A DNA stretch of 64,000 bases from Aminiphilus circumscriptus DSM 16581. Its GTDB lineage: Bacteria > Synergistota > Synergistia > Synergistales > Aminiphilaceae. Of the stretch, positions 8,972 through 17,812 are shown piece by piece. The stretch covers positions 744,001-808,000 of the forward strand of contig NZ_JAFY01000002.1 in NCBI RefSeq assembly GCF_000526375.1, read 5' to 3'. Numbering within the stretch: position 1 is the first letter of the stretch; the number at the start of each line of letters is the position of its first letter. A model generated the notes under the pieces. It ran no database searches. It was not told the origin of the DNA and was given only the letters and a program-made list of their open reading frames with translations. The translations under genes and the position numbers were made by a program.

Positions 8972-9847
8972 ATGCGTTTGGCGACGATCCGCCTTGAAGG
9001 TTGTGAAGAAGCGGCGGTGCTGGTGGGGAGCGTTCCCGTTCCCCTGACTTCGGTGAACCGGAATCTGGGAACGAGCTGGATTCCCTCGGTCTTCGATCTT
9101 ATCGTGTCAGGCGAGTTGTTTCGCATGACCGAGTGGTATCGTGCCGAGGGTGCGGCGGATCTCGAATCTCTCGCGGAGGAATGCGGCGTGAAGGACGTCA
9201 CCTATGCCCCGCTCTACCGGACGCCCGGAAAGATCTGGGGTATCGGGCTCAACTACGTGGACCACGCCGCCGATCTGGCGGAAAAGGCGCCTCAGTCCGA
9301 ACCGGCGAGTTTTATGCGCCCCGCGAGTACCGTCGTCGGATACGGTGATCCCGTGCGGATTCCCCTGCAGTCCGAGAATACCACCGGTGAGGCCGAACTT
9401 GGCGTGGTGTTCGGGAAATATGCCCGGAATGTTTCCCGGGAGCGCTGGCTCGACGTGGTGGCGGGGTTCGTGTGCATCCTCGACATGACCGCCGAGGACA
9501 TCCTGCGGCGCAATCCCCGCTATCTCACCCGGAGCAAGAGTTTCGACACCTTCTTCAGCTTTGGTCCCCATCTCGTCACGCCGGACGAGATTTCCGACGT
9601 GGCGGCTCTCCGGGTGGCCACGGTGAAGAACGGAGAGGTTTGGGCGGAGAACACGCCGAAGAACATGATGTTTCCTCCGGACGAACTGGTGGCCTTTCAC
9701 AGCCGGGTTTTTCCCTGGTGCCCCGGGGACATCCTCTCCACGGGAACACCCCGGGCGGTGTCCTTGGAGCACGGGGATCTTCTCGAATGCCGTATCACCG
9801 GCTTCGAGCCGCTGCGAAATCCCGTGGAGGACCTGAAGCGCCTCTGA
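8972..9847 (+). CDS. Fumarylacetoacetate hydrolase (FAH) family protein
   Basis: This 291-residue protein has a short N-terminal domain and the FAH fold from about residue 85. Signatures are KIWGIGLNYVDHAAD, ASFMRPASTVVGYGDPVRIP, the metal-binding acidic segment TGEAELGVVFGKYARNV, CILDMTAEDI, KSFDTFFSFGPHLV and the closing PGDILSTGTPRAV. Relatives hydrolyse or decarboxylate diketo acids, for example 2,4-diketo-3-deoxy sugar acids to pyruvate and a hydroxy acid. It ends an operon that would make 2-keto-3-deoxy acids, and a zinc dehydrogenase belongs to the same proposed regulon. A dehydrate-oxidise-hydrolyse route is therefore plausible, though inferred. AGGAG precedes the start. Confidence 0.88.
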   Translation: MRLATIRLEGCEEAAVLVGSVPVPLTSVNRNLGTSWIPSVFDLIVSGELFRMTEWYRAEGAADLESLAEECGVKDVTYAPLYRTPGKIWGIGLNYVDHAADLAEKAPQSEPASFMRPASTVVGYGDPVRIPLQSENTTGEAELGVVFGKYARNVSRERWLDVVAGFVCILDMTAEDILRRNPRYLTRSKSFDTFFSFGPHLVTPDEISDVAALRVATVKNGEVWAENTPKNMMFPPDELVAFHSRVFPWCPGDILSTGTPRAVSLEHGDLLECRITGFEPLRNPVEDLKRL

Positions 9848-9938
9848 GGCGAGAAAGAATGCCGGGGATTCCGGGAACTCGATTCCACGGGAACGTCCGG
9901 TCGGTGTCCTTGGAGCACTGAGATTGTATCAAATACAG

Positions 9939-10039
9939 GGAAGCTCTGAATAAAGGCCTTTCGTTTTCCCTTGACCTCGGACCGCATCAGGCTCTGCGAG
10001 GCGCCCTGCGGGGCTGATGCAGCCTTATTCAGAGATTCC
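9939..10039 (+). mobile_element. MITE-like element, copy 1
   Basis: A 101-bp non-coding element. The left terminal repeat GGAAGCTCTGAATAAAGGC (9939-9957) matches, inverted, GCCTTATTCAGAGATTCC (10022-10039). An inner stem pairs GCATCAG (9984-9990) with CTGATGC (10014-10020). It is flanked by a perfect 4-bp duplication, ACAG (9935-9938 and 10040-10043). Three further copies are at 19014, 33614 and 46639. It lies between the FAH gene and the nitroreductase gene and carries no open reading frame of its own. Confidence 0.85.
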
Positions 10040-10185
10040 ACAGTATCATCGTCTTTCGCCGGAAGGGCTGTCGGAATGGGGAAACGCGCCCGCTCGCGGG
10101 CTTTCCTTGCGAAGGGTTTCCGGAATCGAACGCCCTTTCCCGAAGCTTCGTCGTGCGGCGGGGATAATGCGGAAGGAGGAGCGGC

Positions 10186-10728
10186 ATGGCGTTTCTCGAT
10201 CTTGTGCGACGTCGCGGGAGCGTTCGGGCCTACGCGCCCGATCCGGTTCCGCGGGAGATACTCGACCGATGCGTGGAGGCGGCGCGTCTCGCGCCGAGCG
10301 CCTGTAATTCGCAGCCCTGGACCTTTCTTTTGGTGGATGACCCGGAGCGCCGGAGGTGTCTTGCCGAGGCCGCCTTCGACGGGGTCTACCGCATGAACTC
10401 CTTCGCAGCCCAGGCTCCGGTGCTCGTGGCGGTGCTCACCGAGCGCTCTCGTTTTGCCGCTCTACTGGGGGGATTCTTCCGAGGGGTTCAGTACAGTCTT
10501 CTCGATGTGGGCATCGCAGTGGAGCATTTCGTGCTCCAGGCCGCGGAGGAGGGGCTGGGTACCTGTTGGCTCGGATGGTTCGACGAAAGAGGCGTCAAGC
10601 GCGCGCTCGACCTTCCCGCCGGGGCGAGGGTGGACGTGTTGCTTTCCGTGGGATTTCCCCTTTCCGCCGAGGGGGCGAAGCCCCGGGCCTCCCGAAAGCC
10701 CCTGGAGGAGATGCGGCGCTATTGCTGA
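10186..10728 (+). CDS. Nitroreductase-family flavoprotein
   Basis: A 180-residue FMN-dependent oxidoreductase of the nitroreductase superfamily. It has the N-terminal RRRGSVRAYAPDPVP with flavin-contacting arginines, then EAARLAPSACNSQPW, and GLGTCWLGWF near residue 124, all standard family positions. The start is preceded by GGAAGGAGG. It is tail-to-tail with the kinase gene at 10858 and is separated from the uxaA operon by a MITE, so it may not be co-regulated with sugar-acid use. The physiological electron acceptor cannot be deduced. Confidence 0.87.
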   Translation: MAFLDLVRRRGSVRAYAPDPVPREILDRCVEAARLAPSACNSQPWTFLLVDDPERRRCLAEAAFDGVYRMNSFAAQAPVLVAVLTERSRFAALLGGFFRGVQYSLLDVGIAVEHFVLQAAEEGLGTCWLGWFDERGVKRALDLPAGARVDVLLSVGFPLSAEGAKPRASRKPLEEMRRYC

Positions 10729-10857
10729 GGTGCCGCTTCCGGTTTCTTCCTCGTACCGCCCCGTGCTCTTTTTTTCGGGAGGGCTTTCTTTTGCTGCGCC
10801 CAGTACTGGAACTGAATGCCCCCGACTCTCGACTCTCTCCGGCGCACGGTTTGCGTT

Positions 10858-12090
10858 TCAGCCGCGCAGGCGGAGAATGGCCGCGACGATGCTTCGAGGG
10901 GTCCCGAAGGCCCCCGCCTTGGTGACGAGAGGAAGGCCGTTCAGGTCGCCACCCTGGACGCGGAGCAGGGGGATGCCCGGCTCGATCTCCTCGGTCACTA
11001 CCGTTTCAACCACGGAAAGCCGCTTGAGAATCTTTGCCGCCACGTCGCCGCCGGAGAGAAAGAGGCCGCCCAGCCGGTGGCGCCGGGCCAGGGCGCACGC
11101 GAGATCGCCGAGAAAGGTGGCGATGCGGATGGCGTCGTTGCCGCGGTGGGTTGTCGAAGAGGGATCCTCCGGGCGCGAGCTGGCGATGAGAACGTTTTTA
11201 CCCTGGAGGAGCAGGGGACTCACGGTCTCGACGGCCCCTTCCAGGGCTCCCGGAGCATTTTGGAGAAAGGCGCTCATGTCGGGAATGTAGCCCATTGCGG
11301 TACCGCTGTTCAGAACCTGTTTCACCTGTTCGATGCTCCTTGGGTGAACGCTTCCCACCACGGCCAGAACAGGGAGGTCTCGCCTGACGAGGGCTTCCGC
11401 CAGGCCGGCGGAACCTGCCCACAGCACCGTCTCTGGAGCGACGGAGGCGGTCACCGCCCGGACGAGACGCCGCAAGTCCTCGTCGGTCTCGGCATCGAAG
11501 GTGTAGCACCCTTCTTCCCGCAGATTCCCGCATCGTGCTCCCCGAGGCGGAAGAAGAAATCCGCCCCGGAGTTCCTCCAGGCGGACGTGGCGGGGAGAGC
11601 ACGCTCCCGTTCCGCAAAGGAGCAGGGAAATGTCCGAGGTTGTCACGGGCTTGAGGGGATCTCTGGCCATGGCCGTCTGGGAGACTGGGATTCCCTCCAC
11701 GGAGAGAATCGCATTCTTCACAGTGCGTCCCATCTTGGGGAACGCCGGAGCGAAGACCACCGTTGAAAGTCCGAGACCCCGCTGTAGCGCCTCGACCTCG
11801 ACCGCCGTGTTGCCCCGGAGCGTGGAATCCGTCTTCAGATAGAAGATGGTGGTGCCGACGAAACGATGCAGCTCCGCGGCAAGGGCGGCGATTCTGGAAA
11901 AGGCCTCCTCCGCGGGCAGGTTCCGCGTTTCCGTGTCCACCACTAGAACGTTCGAGGCTCCTGCGATCCCCAGGAGGTTTTCCGGGTCGAGAAGAATCCT
12001 GGGGAGGTCATTGCGGGAACGGAGGAACTGTAGGGCCGTGTCGCAGGCGCCGGTGAAGTCGTCCGCGAGGACGACGTAACGAGAGGACAT
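10858..12090 (-). CDS. Four-carbon acid sugar kinase (DUF1537 family)
   Basis: This 410-residue protein belongs to the DUF1537 family, in which DtnK/DenK/OtnK enzymes phosphorylate D-threonate, D-erythronate or 3-oxo-tetronates. It opens with VVLADDFTGACDTALQF, the conserved substrate-binding motif, and has FYLKTDSTLRGNTAVEVEA near residue 93. It ends with the nucleotide-binding segment LFLSGGDVAAKIL followed by LVTKAGAFG. It starts four bases after the stop of a pdxA2-like gene, the usual partner that oxidatively decarboxylates the phospho-tetronate to dihydroxyacetone phosphate. It is the last gene of the operon starting with tctC. Confidence 0.9.
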   Translation of the reverse strand: MSSRYVVLADDFTGACDTALQFLRSRNDLPRILLDPENLLGIAGASNVLVVDTETRNLPAEEAFSRIAALAAELHRFVGTTIFYLKTDSTLRGNTAVEVEALQRGLGLSTVVFAPAFPKMGRTVKNAILSVEGIPVSQTAMARDPLKPVTTSDISLLLCGTGACSPRHVRLEELRGGFLLPPRGARCGNLREEGCYTFDAETDEDLRRLVRAVTASVAPETVLWAGSAGLAEALVRRDLPVLAVVGSVHPRSIEQVKQVLNSGTAMGYIPDMSAFLQNAPGALEGAVETVSPLLLQGKNVLIASSRPEDPSSTTHRGNDAIRIATFLGDLACALARRHRLGGLFLSGGDVAAKILKRLSVVETVVTEEIEPGIPLLRVQGGDLNGLPLVTKAGAFGTPRSIVAAILRLRG

Positions 12091-12094
12091 GCCG

Positions 12095-13099
12095 TCAGGC
12101 GGCGCCGTGTCGACCGGCGATGCGGTGTCGGGCGAACCGCACGGCGAACTCGATGGCCGTGCGAAGGCTCGTGGGATCCGCGGTTCCCTTTCCGGCCTTG
12201 CCGAAGACCGTTCCGTGGTCCACGGAGGTGCGGATGATGGGCAGTCCCACGGTGATGTTCACGCCTCCCATGAAATCGAGCAGTTTGAGCGGGATGTGTC
12301 CCTGATCATGGTACATGACCACCGCAATGTCGTACCTGCCGTTTTTGCAATGAAGGAACGCCGTATCCGGCGGAAGGGGGCCGGTCACGTCAAACCCCTC
12401 GTCAAGGGCGGCCTCGATGGCGGGGACAATGTGATCCGTTTCCTCCGTGCCGAAGAGACCGTGTTCGCCCGAGTGGGGATTGAGGCCGAGCACGGCGATG
12501 CGGGGGTTTTCGATGTCCAGCCCGCGCATGGCGCCGTCGGCGAGACGGATCACGTGGAGGACTCGTTCCTTCGTCACCCGGTCGCAGGCTTCGCGGAGAG
12601 AGACGTGAGTGCTCACGTGAATCACCCGGAGCGGTCCTCCCACGAGAAGCATGGCGGTTCCCCTGGACCTGGTGAGATCCGTAAAGATCTCCGTGTGTCC
12701 CGCGTAGTCGTGTCCTGCCAGGTTGAGGGCTTCCTTGTGCAGCGGTCCCGTCACCGTGGCGTCCACCTTGTCCGCCAGTGCCAGTTCGATGGCGCGCTTC
12801 ACGTAGGCGTAGGCGGCTTCGCCGCAGGAAGCCTGAATTTTCGCGAAGGAGTAGTCCTCTTTCAGGGAACCGCACTCCACCAGATTGATGCATCCGGGAG
12901 CGTAGTCGTCGGGATCCTCCAGAATGTGAAGTTTCCTCGTGGAGCCCACGATGGGCTTTACCTTTTCCACCACCAGTGCGTCGCCCACGAGAATGGGGCG
13001 ACAGGTCTCCTCGAAACGCCCTTCCTCGATGACCATGAGAGCGATTTCGGGACCCGCTCCGGAAGGATCTCCAAGAGTTATTGCCACTTTCGGCTTCAT
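12095..13099 (-). CDS. PdxA2-like 4-phospho-tetronate dehydrogenase
   Basis: A 334-residue PdxA-family dehydrogenase. Clear motifs are ITLGDPSGAGPEI at the start, the metal-site histidine regions LAGHDYAGHTE and VVMYHDQGHIPLKLL, and RTSVDHGTVFGKAGKGTAD near the end. PdxA itself works in vitamin B6 synthesis. The PdxA2 branch, always found next to DUF1537 kinases, oxidises 4-phospho-D-threonate or -erythronate, and the neighbouring kinase makes that assignment much more likely here. The start at 13099 has AAAGGA eight bases upstream. An upstream in-frame extension to 13279 overlaps the previous gene and looks spurious. Confidence 0.9.
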   Translation of the reverse strand: MKPKVAITLGDPSGAGPEIALMVIEEGRFEETCRPILVGDALVVEKVKPIVGSTRKLHILEDPDDYAPGCINLVECGSLKEDYSFAKIQASCGEAAYAYVKRAIELALADKVDATVTGPLHKEALNLAGHDYAGHTEIFTDLTRSRGTAMLLVGGPLRVIHVSTHVSLREACDRVTKERVLHVIRLADGAMRGLDIENPRIAVLGLNPHSGEHGLFGTEETDHIVPAIEAALDEGFDVTGPLPPDTAFLHCKNGRYDIAVVMYHDQGHIPLKLLDFMGGVNITVGLPIIRTSVDHGTVFGKAGKGTADPTSLRTAIEFAVRFARHRIAGRHGAA

Positions 13100-13199
13100 G
13101 GGGAACAGTCCTTTCGCGTCGAGTGAAAAAAGTCCGACGGCCCGGAAGAGGGGGAGGCTTTGGGTACGGGCCGCCGGAAGAGGTTTGGTGGACGGAGGA

Positions 13200-14468
13200 T
13201 CAGAAGAGATTGCCCTCCTCGTTGAAGGGCAACTCCCGAGGTTCGCCCAGAACTTCCAGGTTCGGATGTGCTTCCGCATAGGGGATGAGGTTTTCGGAGA
13301 TCGCTATCTCCTCCAGGCTCACCGTGTTTTTGATGCGCACGAGACGGACGGCGTCACGATCGGCAACGTTGCTCATCTTCACTGCCGCCTGGATGGCCTG
13401 GCGGTCGTTTCTGAGAACCATGGGAATCTTGACGCTCATGGGTACCGTGGAGGTCAGGGCGTTTGGATAGGTCTGTTCGAAGTCGAACTTTCGGTAGGCC
13501 CGAATGGTGGTGAGGTCCAGAATGCCCAGACCATTTCCGTTGCCGCCGGATTTATCGGTGATGTCCAGCACCGCCACACGAGTGATCCTGGGTCCCCCCG
13601 ATGCGTAGGGGGTGTGGTAACGCCCGACGATGTTCGTGTCGAAGCCGGTGCCGCAGATGTCCTTGCCGATCTCGTCGATGACCAGCACGTCCAGCTCGTC
13701 GAAGAAAATTCGTGGATAGAGTTTCCAGGCCTCCTGCAGCAGCTCAGGCTCGCGAAGTTCGATGCGATCCTTGGGAAGAACCTCCAGAAGCGCCGTCTCG
13801 TGGAAGGCATTCTCCACGACGCCGACGGCGCAGAGAACGTTCTTCTTGGCCAGCGTCACCCGTGCGACGGAGGGAATGTTCGCCGCCATTTCGCCGAAAC
13901 CGAGGCGATGTGCGTGATCCGCGCCACGCTGTTTTCCCATGCCGATGGTGACCATCTTCATGAGGCCGCTCTCGTAGGAGCCCCGAAAAGCAGGGTGAGG
14001 TTTGACGCGGTTGACGATCACGATGGCGTCCGCTTCGTCGGCGTATTTATCGAGGTAGACGGGGCATCCCGTGTCGGACGTGCCGAGCTGGACCGTCTCC
14101 ATGGTGGCCCGGATAGGGGCTCCCACGGACTCCTCGGTGATACCCATCTTGGCGAGGAGATGAGTCTGTCCCTCGGCGGTGGCGCCGCCGTGGCTCCCCA
14201 TGGCGGGGAAGAGAAACGGCTCTCCCCCCGCGGCGCGGATCTCCCGCACGAGCACCTTGAGCATGAGCGCCAGGTTCGTCACGCCACGGCTTCCCGCGGT
14301 GACCGCCACGGTCTGTCCCGGGCGGATCGCCTGCAGGGTTCCGCTCTCTCGGAGTTTCGCGGTGAGTATCGCCTCCACATCGTCTATCCGCGGTCGGGGA
14401 AAGATCTGGCGCACCTTCACGACTCGAGGAAGCGGTATGGGTGCCAACAGAGTGTCGATGGCCGACAT
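13200..14468 (-). CDS. LarA-like nickel-pincer hydroxyacid racemase/epimerase family protein (DUF2088)
   Basis: A 422-residue member of the lactate racemase (LarA/DUF2088) superfamily. Residues expected for cofactor or nickel binding appear in order: FPAMGSHGGAT, VNRVKPHPAFRGSYESGLMKM with a His and a Lys, and GADHAHRLG. The spacing is that of the LarA-homologue subgroup rather than classical lactate racemase. Some homologues racemise or epimerise other 2-hydroxy acids. In an operon for sugar-acid uptake and breakdown, a C2 epimerase for an aldonic acid is a reasonable inference. The cofactor genes larB, larC and larE are not in the window. It is separated from the upstream dehydrogenase by a 35-bp gap. 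Confidence 0.82.
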   Translation of the reverse strand: MSAIDTLLAPIPLPRVVKVRQIFPRPRIDDVEAILTAKLRESGTLQAIRPGQTVAVTAGSRGVTNLALMLKVLVREIRAAGGEPFLFPAMGSHGGATAEGQTHLLAKMGITEESVGAPIRATMETVQLGTSDTGCPVYLDKYADEADAIVIVNRVKPHPAFRGSYESGLMKMVTIGMGKQRGADHAHRLGFGEMAANIPSVARVTLAKKNVLCAVGVVENAFHETALLEVLPKDRIELREPELLQEAWKLYPRIFFDELDVLVIDEIGKDICGTGFDTNIVGRYHTPYASGGPRITRVAVLDITDKSGGNGNGLGILDLTTIRAYRKFDFEQTYPNALTSTVPMSVKIPMVLRNDRQAIQAAVKMSNVADRDAVRLVRIKNTVSLEEIAISENLIPYAEAHPNLEVLGEPRELPFNEEGNLF

Positions 14469-14503
14469 GGGCTTGCGCCTCCTTGCAGAACTAGATACGA
14501 CGA

Positions 14504-15601
14504 TCAGGGTTTCAGAGCTACCCGGAGACAGTCGTGACTCGTCGCGGCGAGGTTGAATCCGTCCTCCCACTGGGACAAGGGGAAGGCGTGCGTCACGAGG
14601 GGGTCGAGAACCACGTCGCCGGTGCCAACGAGATGGATGGCGGTCTTCCAGTCGTAGGGAATCTGGGAGATTTCGCCCTTCACGTCGATTTCCTTGACGA
14701 TGATTTTGTGGGTGTCCACGGGAGCCGTGATGCCTCCCCGAATGCCGCCGCCCGCCCAGAGAACCTTGCCACCCTTGCGGACGATGTCGAGGGATTCCGC
14801 GATGGGCTCCACGGAACCGGTGTTCTCGAGGACCACATCCACGCCGATGCCGCCGGTCAGTTCGGCGATGCGCTTTCGAATGTCCTCTTTGTCCACATTG
14901 ATCACCACGTCGGCACCGAGCTTTTTCGCCATGACGAGCCGGAAATCCGCGTCGCGGTCGAGGCCGCTCATGAAGATGGGGCCGGCACCGATGGCCTTGC
15001 AGACCTGCATGAGCAGGATCCCCCGTGCGCCGGGACCGAGAATGGCCACGGACTCTCCTGCCCGGACACCCATGCGGCTGATGATGCTGTGTATCGATCC
15101 CGCCGTGGGTTCGAGCAGCACGGCGCTCTTGGAATCCACGTTGTCGGGCAGGACATGGAGCTGGAACTCGGGCCACACAGTGTACTTGGCGAAGCCGCCG
15201 CCCGTGACGTAGTGGGCACGTCCGTCCATGGGGCGCAAAGTGTTGCAGATGTTGAAGCGCCCTTCGAGACAGGCGGGACAGTGGCCGCAGTAGAAAGTGA
15301 CGATCTCACAGACCACGCGGTCTCCGGACTTCACGCGGGTGACTTCTGGACCGGTCGCGATGACCCTGGCCACGATCTCGTGCCCTTGCACCACCTTGCG
15401 GGGCGGGTGCAGAACGGCGGCCTTCTCCGCCTCGCTGGCGGTCCATTTGTGAATGTCGCTGCCGCAGATTCCGCAGTATTCCACTTCGAGCAGCACGTCG
15501 TGGGGGGCGTAGGGGTTCTCTCCCAGCTTCGGTACGGGGACTTCCTCAAGTCGCACATCCCCGTTCGGATAGGTCACAAGTCCGAGCATCGTTTTCTCCA
15601 T
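14504..15601 (-). CDS. Zinc-dependent medium-chain alcohol/polyol dehydrogenase
   Basis: This 365-residue protein is a medium-chain dehydrogenase. The catalytic zinc cysteine lies in EYCGICGSDIHKW, with its partner histidine in VVQGHEIVARV. A structural zinc site is formed by CGHCPACLEGRFNIC, and the NAD(P)-binding loop reads VAILGPGARGILLMQ. The family includes threonine, sorbitol and galactitol dehydrogenases, so it most likely oxidises a hydroxyl of the imported sugar acid or a derivative. It starts 27 bp after the stop of tctA, which supports co-transcription. Confidence 0.9.
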   Translation of the reverse strand: MEKTMLGLVTYPNGDVRLEEVPVPKLGENPYAPHDVLLEVEYCGICGSDIHKWTASEAEKAAVLHPPRKVVQGHEIVARVIATGPEVTRVKSGDRVVCEIVTFYCGHCPACLEGRFNICNTLRPMDGRAHYVTGGGFAKYTVWPEFQLHVLPDNVDSKSAVLLEPTAGSIHSIISRMGVRAGESVAILGPGARGILLMQVCKAIGAGPIFMSGLDRDADFRLVMAKKLGADVVINVDKEDIRKRIAELTGGIGVDVVLENTGSVEPIAESLDIVRKGGKVLWAGGGIRGGITAPVDTHKIIVKEIDVKGEISQIPYDWKTAIHLVGTGDVVLDPLVTHAFPLSQWEDGFNLAATSHDCLRVALKP

Positions 15602-15627
15602 GGTACGGTTCTCTCTCCCTTCGTGGA

Positions 15628-17145
15628 TCATACGGGCGATGTGCCCGATGGGTCCTTCTTCCGCGAGGCCCTCCAGCGTTCGTACATGGGTGTGGACTGA
15701 ACGAGCGAGAGAAGGGCGAGAAACAGCAGTGTGGCCGAAATGGGATTCGTGAGAAAAACCGTCCACGATCCCTGGCTGATGAGCAGGGACTGGTGCAGGC
15801 TCACGTCGAGCATTCTGCCCAGGATCAGCCCCACCACGAGGGGGGCCACGGGAATTTTTAGTTTGTCCATGAAGTAGCCCAGGATGCCGAAGGCGAACAT
15901 GAGCCCCACTTCGAAGAGATTGTTGTTGATGGCGAAGGCCCCGATGACGCAGAGGACCACGATGGCCACGGACAGCACCCTGTTGCTGATGCGAGTGACG
16001 AAGATGCATGCCTTGGTGAAGAGCAATCCCTCCGCGAACATGAAGAAATTGGACAGGAGGATCGCCCAGAGGAGTGTATAGGTCACGCCCGCGTATTCCG
16101 TCATCAGGGTGGGGCCGGGCATGATGCCGTGGATCATGAGCCCTCCGAGAAGGATGGCCGTGGCGGAACTGCCGGGAATGCCCAGAGAGATGGTGGGAAT
16201 GAGCGCTCCACCCACCACGGCGTTGTTGGCCGCTTCGGGAGCGGCGATGCCGTAGGGGTTTCCCTTGCCGAAGGATTCCTTGTCCTTGGAGAACCGTTTC
16301 GCCTCGTTGTAGGCGAACCAGCAGGCCGTGTCGCCGCCCGTGCCGGGAATGATGCCCGTGAAGACGCCGATGAGTCCCGAGCGAATGAAGGTGGGAATGA
16401 GGGGACGGATCTCTTTCCAGGGGCGAAGGATGCGGTCCTTGATGGAGTTCACCCGCTCCGTCACCACCTCATCGCTTTCGACGAGCCGCAGGGCCTGGGG
16501 AATGGAGAAGAGGCCGATGAGAGCCACCGTGAAGGGAATGCCCGAGAAGAGGTTGATGTTTCCCAGGGTGAACCGGGGAATACCCGTGATGGAATCCATG
16601 CCTACCGTGGAGAAGAGAAGCCCGAGCATGCCCGCGAGCAATCCCTTGACGGTAGATCCCTGAGAGAGAGAAGCGATGATGGTCATGCCCAGCACCGCCA
16701 CGGCGAAGAGTTCCACCGGCCCGAACATGAGGGCGACGCGCCCGAGAATGGGAGCGATGGTGAGGAGAAAGAGGCTGCTCACCGTGCCGCCAACGAAGGA
16801 GGCGGTGAGGGAAATTCCCAGAGCGCGTCCTGCCTCGCCGCGCTGGGCCATGGGATATCCGTCGAGTACCGTGGCCGCCGCGGAGGGTGTTCCCGGGGTC
16901 CGCACCAGGATGGCCGCGATGGAGCCGCCGTACATGGCCCCCATGTAGATGGCGGCGAGCATACTGATGCCCGTTTCCGGGCGGAGCACGAAGGTGACGG
17001 GCACCAGGAGGGCGATGGCCATGGTGGCGGAGAGTCCCGGCATGGCCCCCACCAGGAGGCCGAGACCGGTTCCGAAGGCGACGGCGAGGAGATTCGCCGG
17101 AGCCAGAACGGAAGTGAAGCCGAGAAGAATGTTTTCGAGAATCAT
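15628..17145 (-). CDS. tctA: Tripartite tricarboxylate transporter, large membrane subunit TctA
   Basis: A 505-residue membrane protein with about twelve hydrophobic segments and the TctA signatures GLLVGAMPGLSATMAIALLVP and YGGSIAAILVRTPGTPSAAATVLDGYPMA (given here as adjoining motifs), with a second conserved region at GIIPGTGGDTACWFAY. TctA forms the transport pathway of the binding-protein-dependent TTT system and works with the small subunit TctB and the periplasmic TctC, both directly upstream here. Substrates of the wider family include citrate and other organic acids; here a sugar acid is inferred from the neighbouring catabolic genes. Confidence 0.93.
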   Translation of the reverse strand: MILENILLGFTSVLAPANLLAVAFGTGLGLLVGAMPGLSATMAIALLVPVTFVLRPETGISMLAAIYMGAMYGGSIAAILVRTPGTPSAAATVLDGYPMAQRGEAGRALGISLTASFVGGTVSSLFLLTIAPILGRVALMFGPVELFAVAVLGMTIIASLSQGSTVKGLLAGMLGLLFSTVGMDSITGIPRFTLGNINLFSGIPFTVALIGLFSIPQALRLVESDEVVTERVNSIKDRILRPWKEIRPLIPTFIRSGLIGVFTGIIPGTGGDTACWFAYNEAKRFSKDKESFGKGNPYGIAAPEAANNAVVGGALIPTISLGIPGSSATAILLGGLMIHGIMPGPTLMTEYAGVTYTLLWAILLSNFFMFAEGLLFTKACIFVTRISNRVLSVAIVVLCVIGAFAINNNLFEVGLMFAFGILGYFMDKLKIPVAPLVVGLILGRMLDVSLHQSLLISQGSWTVFLTNPISATLLFLALLSLVQSTPMYERWRASRKKDPSGTSPV

Positions 17146-17169
17146 GACGGAAGCACTCCTTTCCCGGGC

Positions 17170-17649
17170 CTAGCTTCCCAGAAGAGATTCCAGGCAACCC
17201 ATGGGAATGGGGAGCTTCAGGAACCACACGAAAAGGAAATAAATGAAGATCGAGAACCCGACTCCCACCAGGATCGCCCTGACGAGGCCCATGGCGCGTA
17301 GAAAGACGTAGCCGAGAATCATGAAGAGCGGTGTGGCGACGAAATAGCCGATGCGTGGAATGGCGTAGATGTAGGTAATGATTGCAACGACGTAGGCGAC
17401 GACGGTTCCTTTATTGATTCGCTTCTCCGGGGAAGCGGGTTCTCTTTCTTCGTTGTTTCCGGCGGTGGACTGTCGTTGTTCCCTGATGGCCATAAGGACC
17501 ATGGCGCCGGAGAGGATGAAGACGAGAATGGACACGAGCTTTGGAAAGAGGCCCGCCGAGGCGGGCATTGAGGATGCCTTGACGAAGAAATAGGCCCCGA
17601 GGCCGGTGGTGGCCAACGCGAAAAGGCTATGATCGAGAACCTGTCTCAA
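17170..17649 (-). CDS. tctB: Tripartite tricarboxylate transporter, small membrane subunit TctB
   Basis: A 159-residue protein with four predicted membrane helices and a charged central loop (REQRQSTAGNNEEREPASPEKR), as expected for TctB. The start codon is TTG at 17649, preceded by AGGAGG with eight-base spacing; no ATG fits better. It lies between tctC and tctA, with a strong hairpin (17758-17804) separating it from tctC. Confidence 0.85.
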   Translation of the reverse strand: MRQVLDHSLFALATTGLGAYFFVKASSMPASAGLFPKLVSILVFILSGAMVLMAIREQRQSTAGNNEEREPASPEKRINKGTVVAYVVAIITYIYAIPRIGYFVATPLFMILGYVFLRAMGLVRAILVGVGFSIFIYFLFVWFLKLPIPMGCLESLLGS

Positions 17650-17757
17650 GATTTGTACCTCCTGTACTGCTTGATCAGAAACGTCCCGGTCAGAGTTGTT
17701 CGGAGCATCCCGCAGAAAGACGTTGTCCGAGAGGAAACGTGTTTCGCTGCGAGAACT

Positions 17758-17804
17758 TTCGCGGAAGGCCGGACGCCGTGACGGCGTTCCGGGCCTTCCG
17801 CGAA
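17758..17804 (-). repeat. Strong intercistronic hairpin between tctC and tctB
   Basis: TTCGCGGAAGGCC (17758-17770) is exactly complementary to GGCCTTCCGCGAA (17792-17804). Inside, ACGCCGT (17773-17779) pairs with ACGGCGT (17781-17787). No T-run follows on the minus strand. It more likely protects or processes the abundant tctC transcript than ends it. Confidence 0.7.
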
Positions 17805-17812
17805 AAGGGTTT

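Noticed and set aside
12095-13099. Vitamin B6 biosynthesis gene pdxA
   Set aside because: The sequence is PdxA-like, but the adjoining DUF1537 kinase and the sugar-acid operon favour the PdxA2 tetronate branch.
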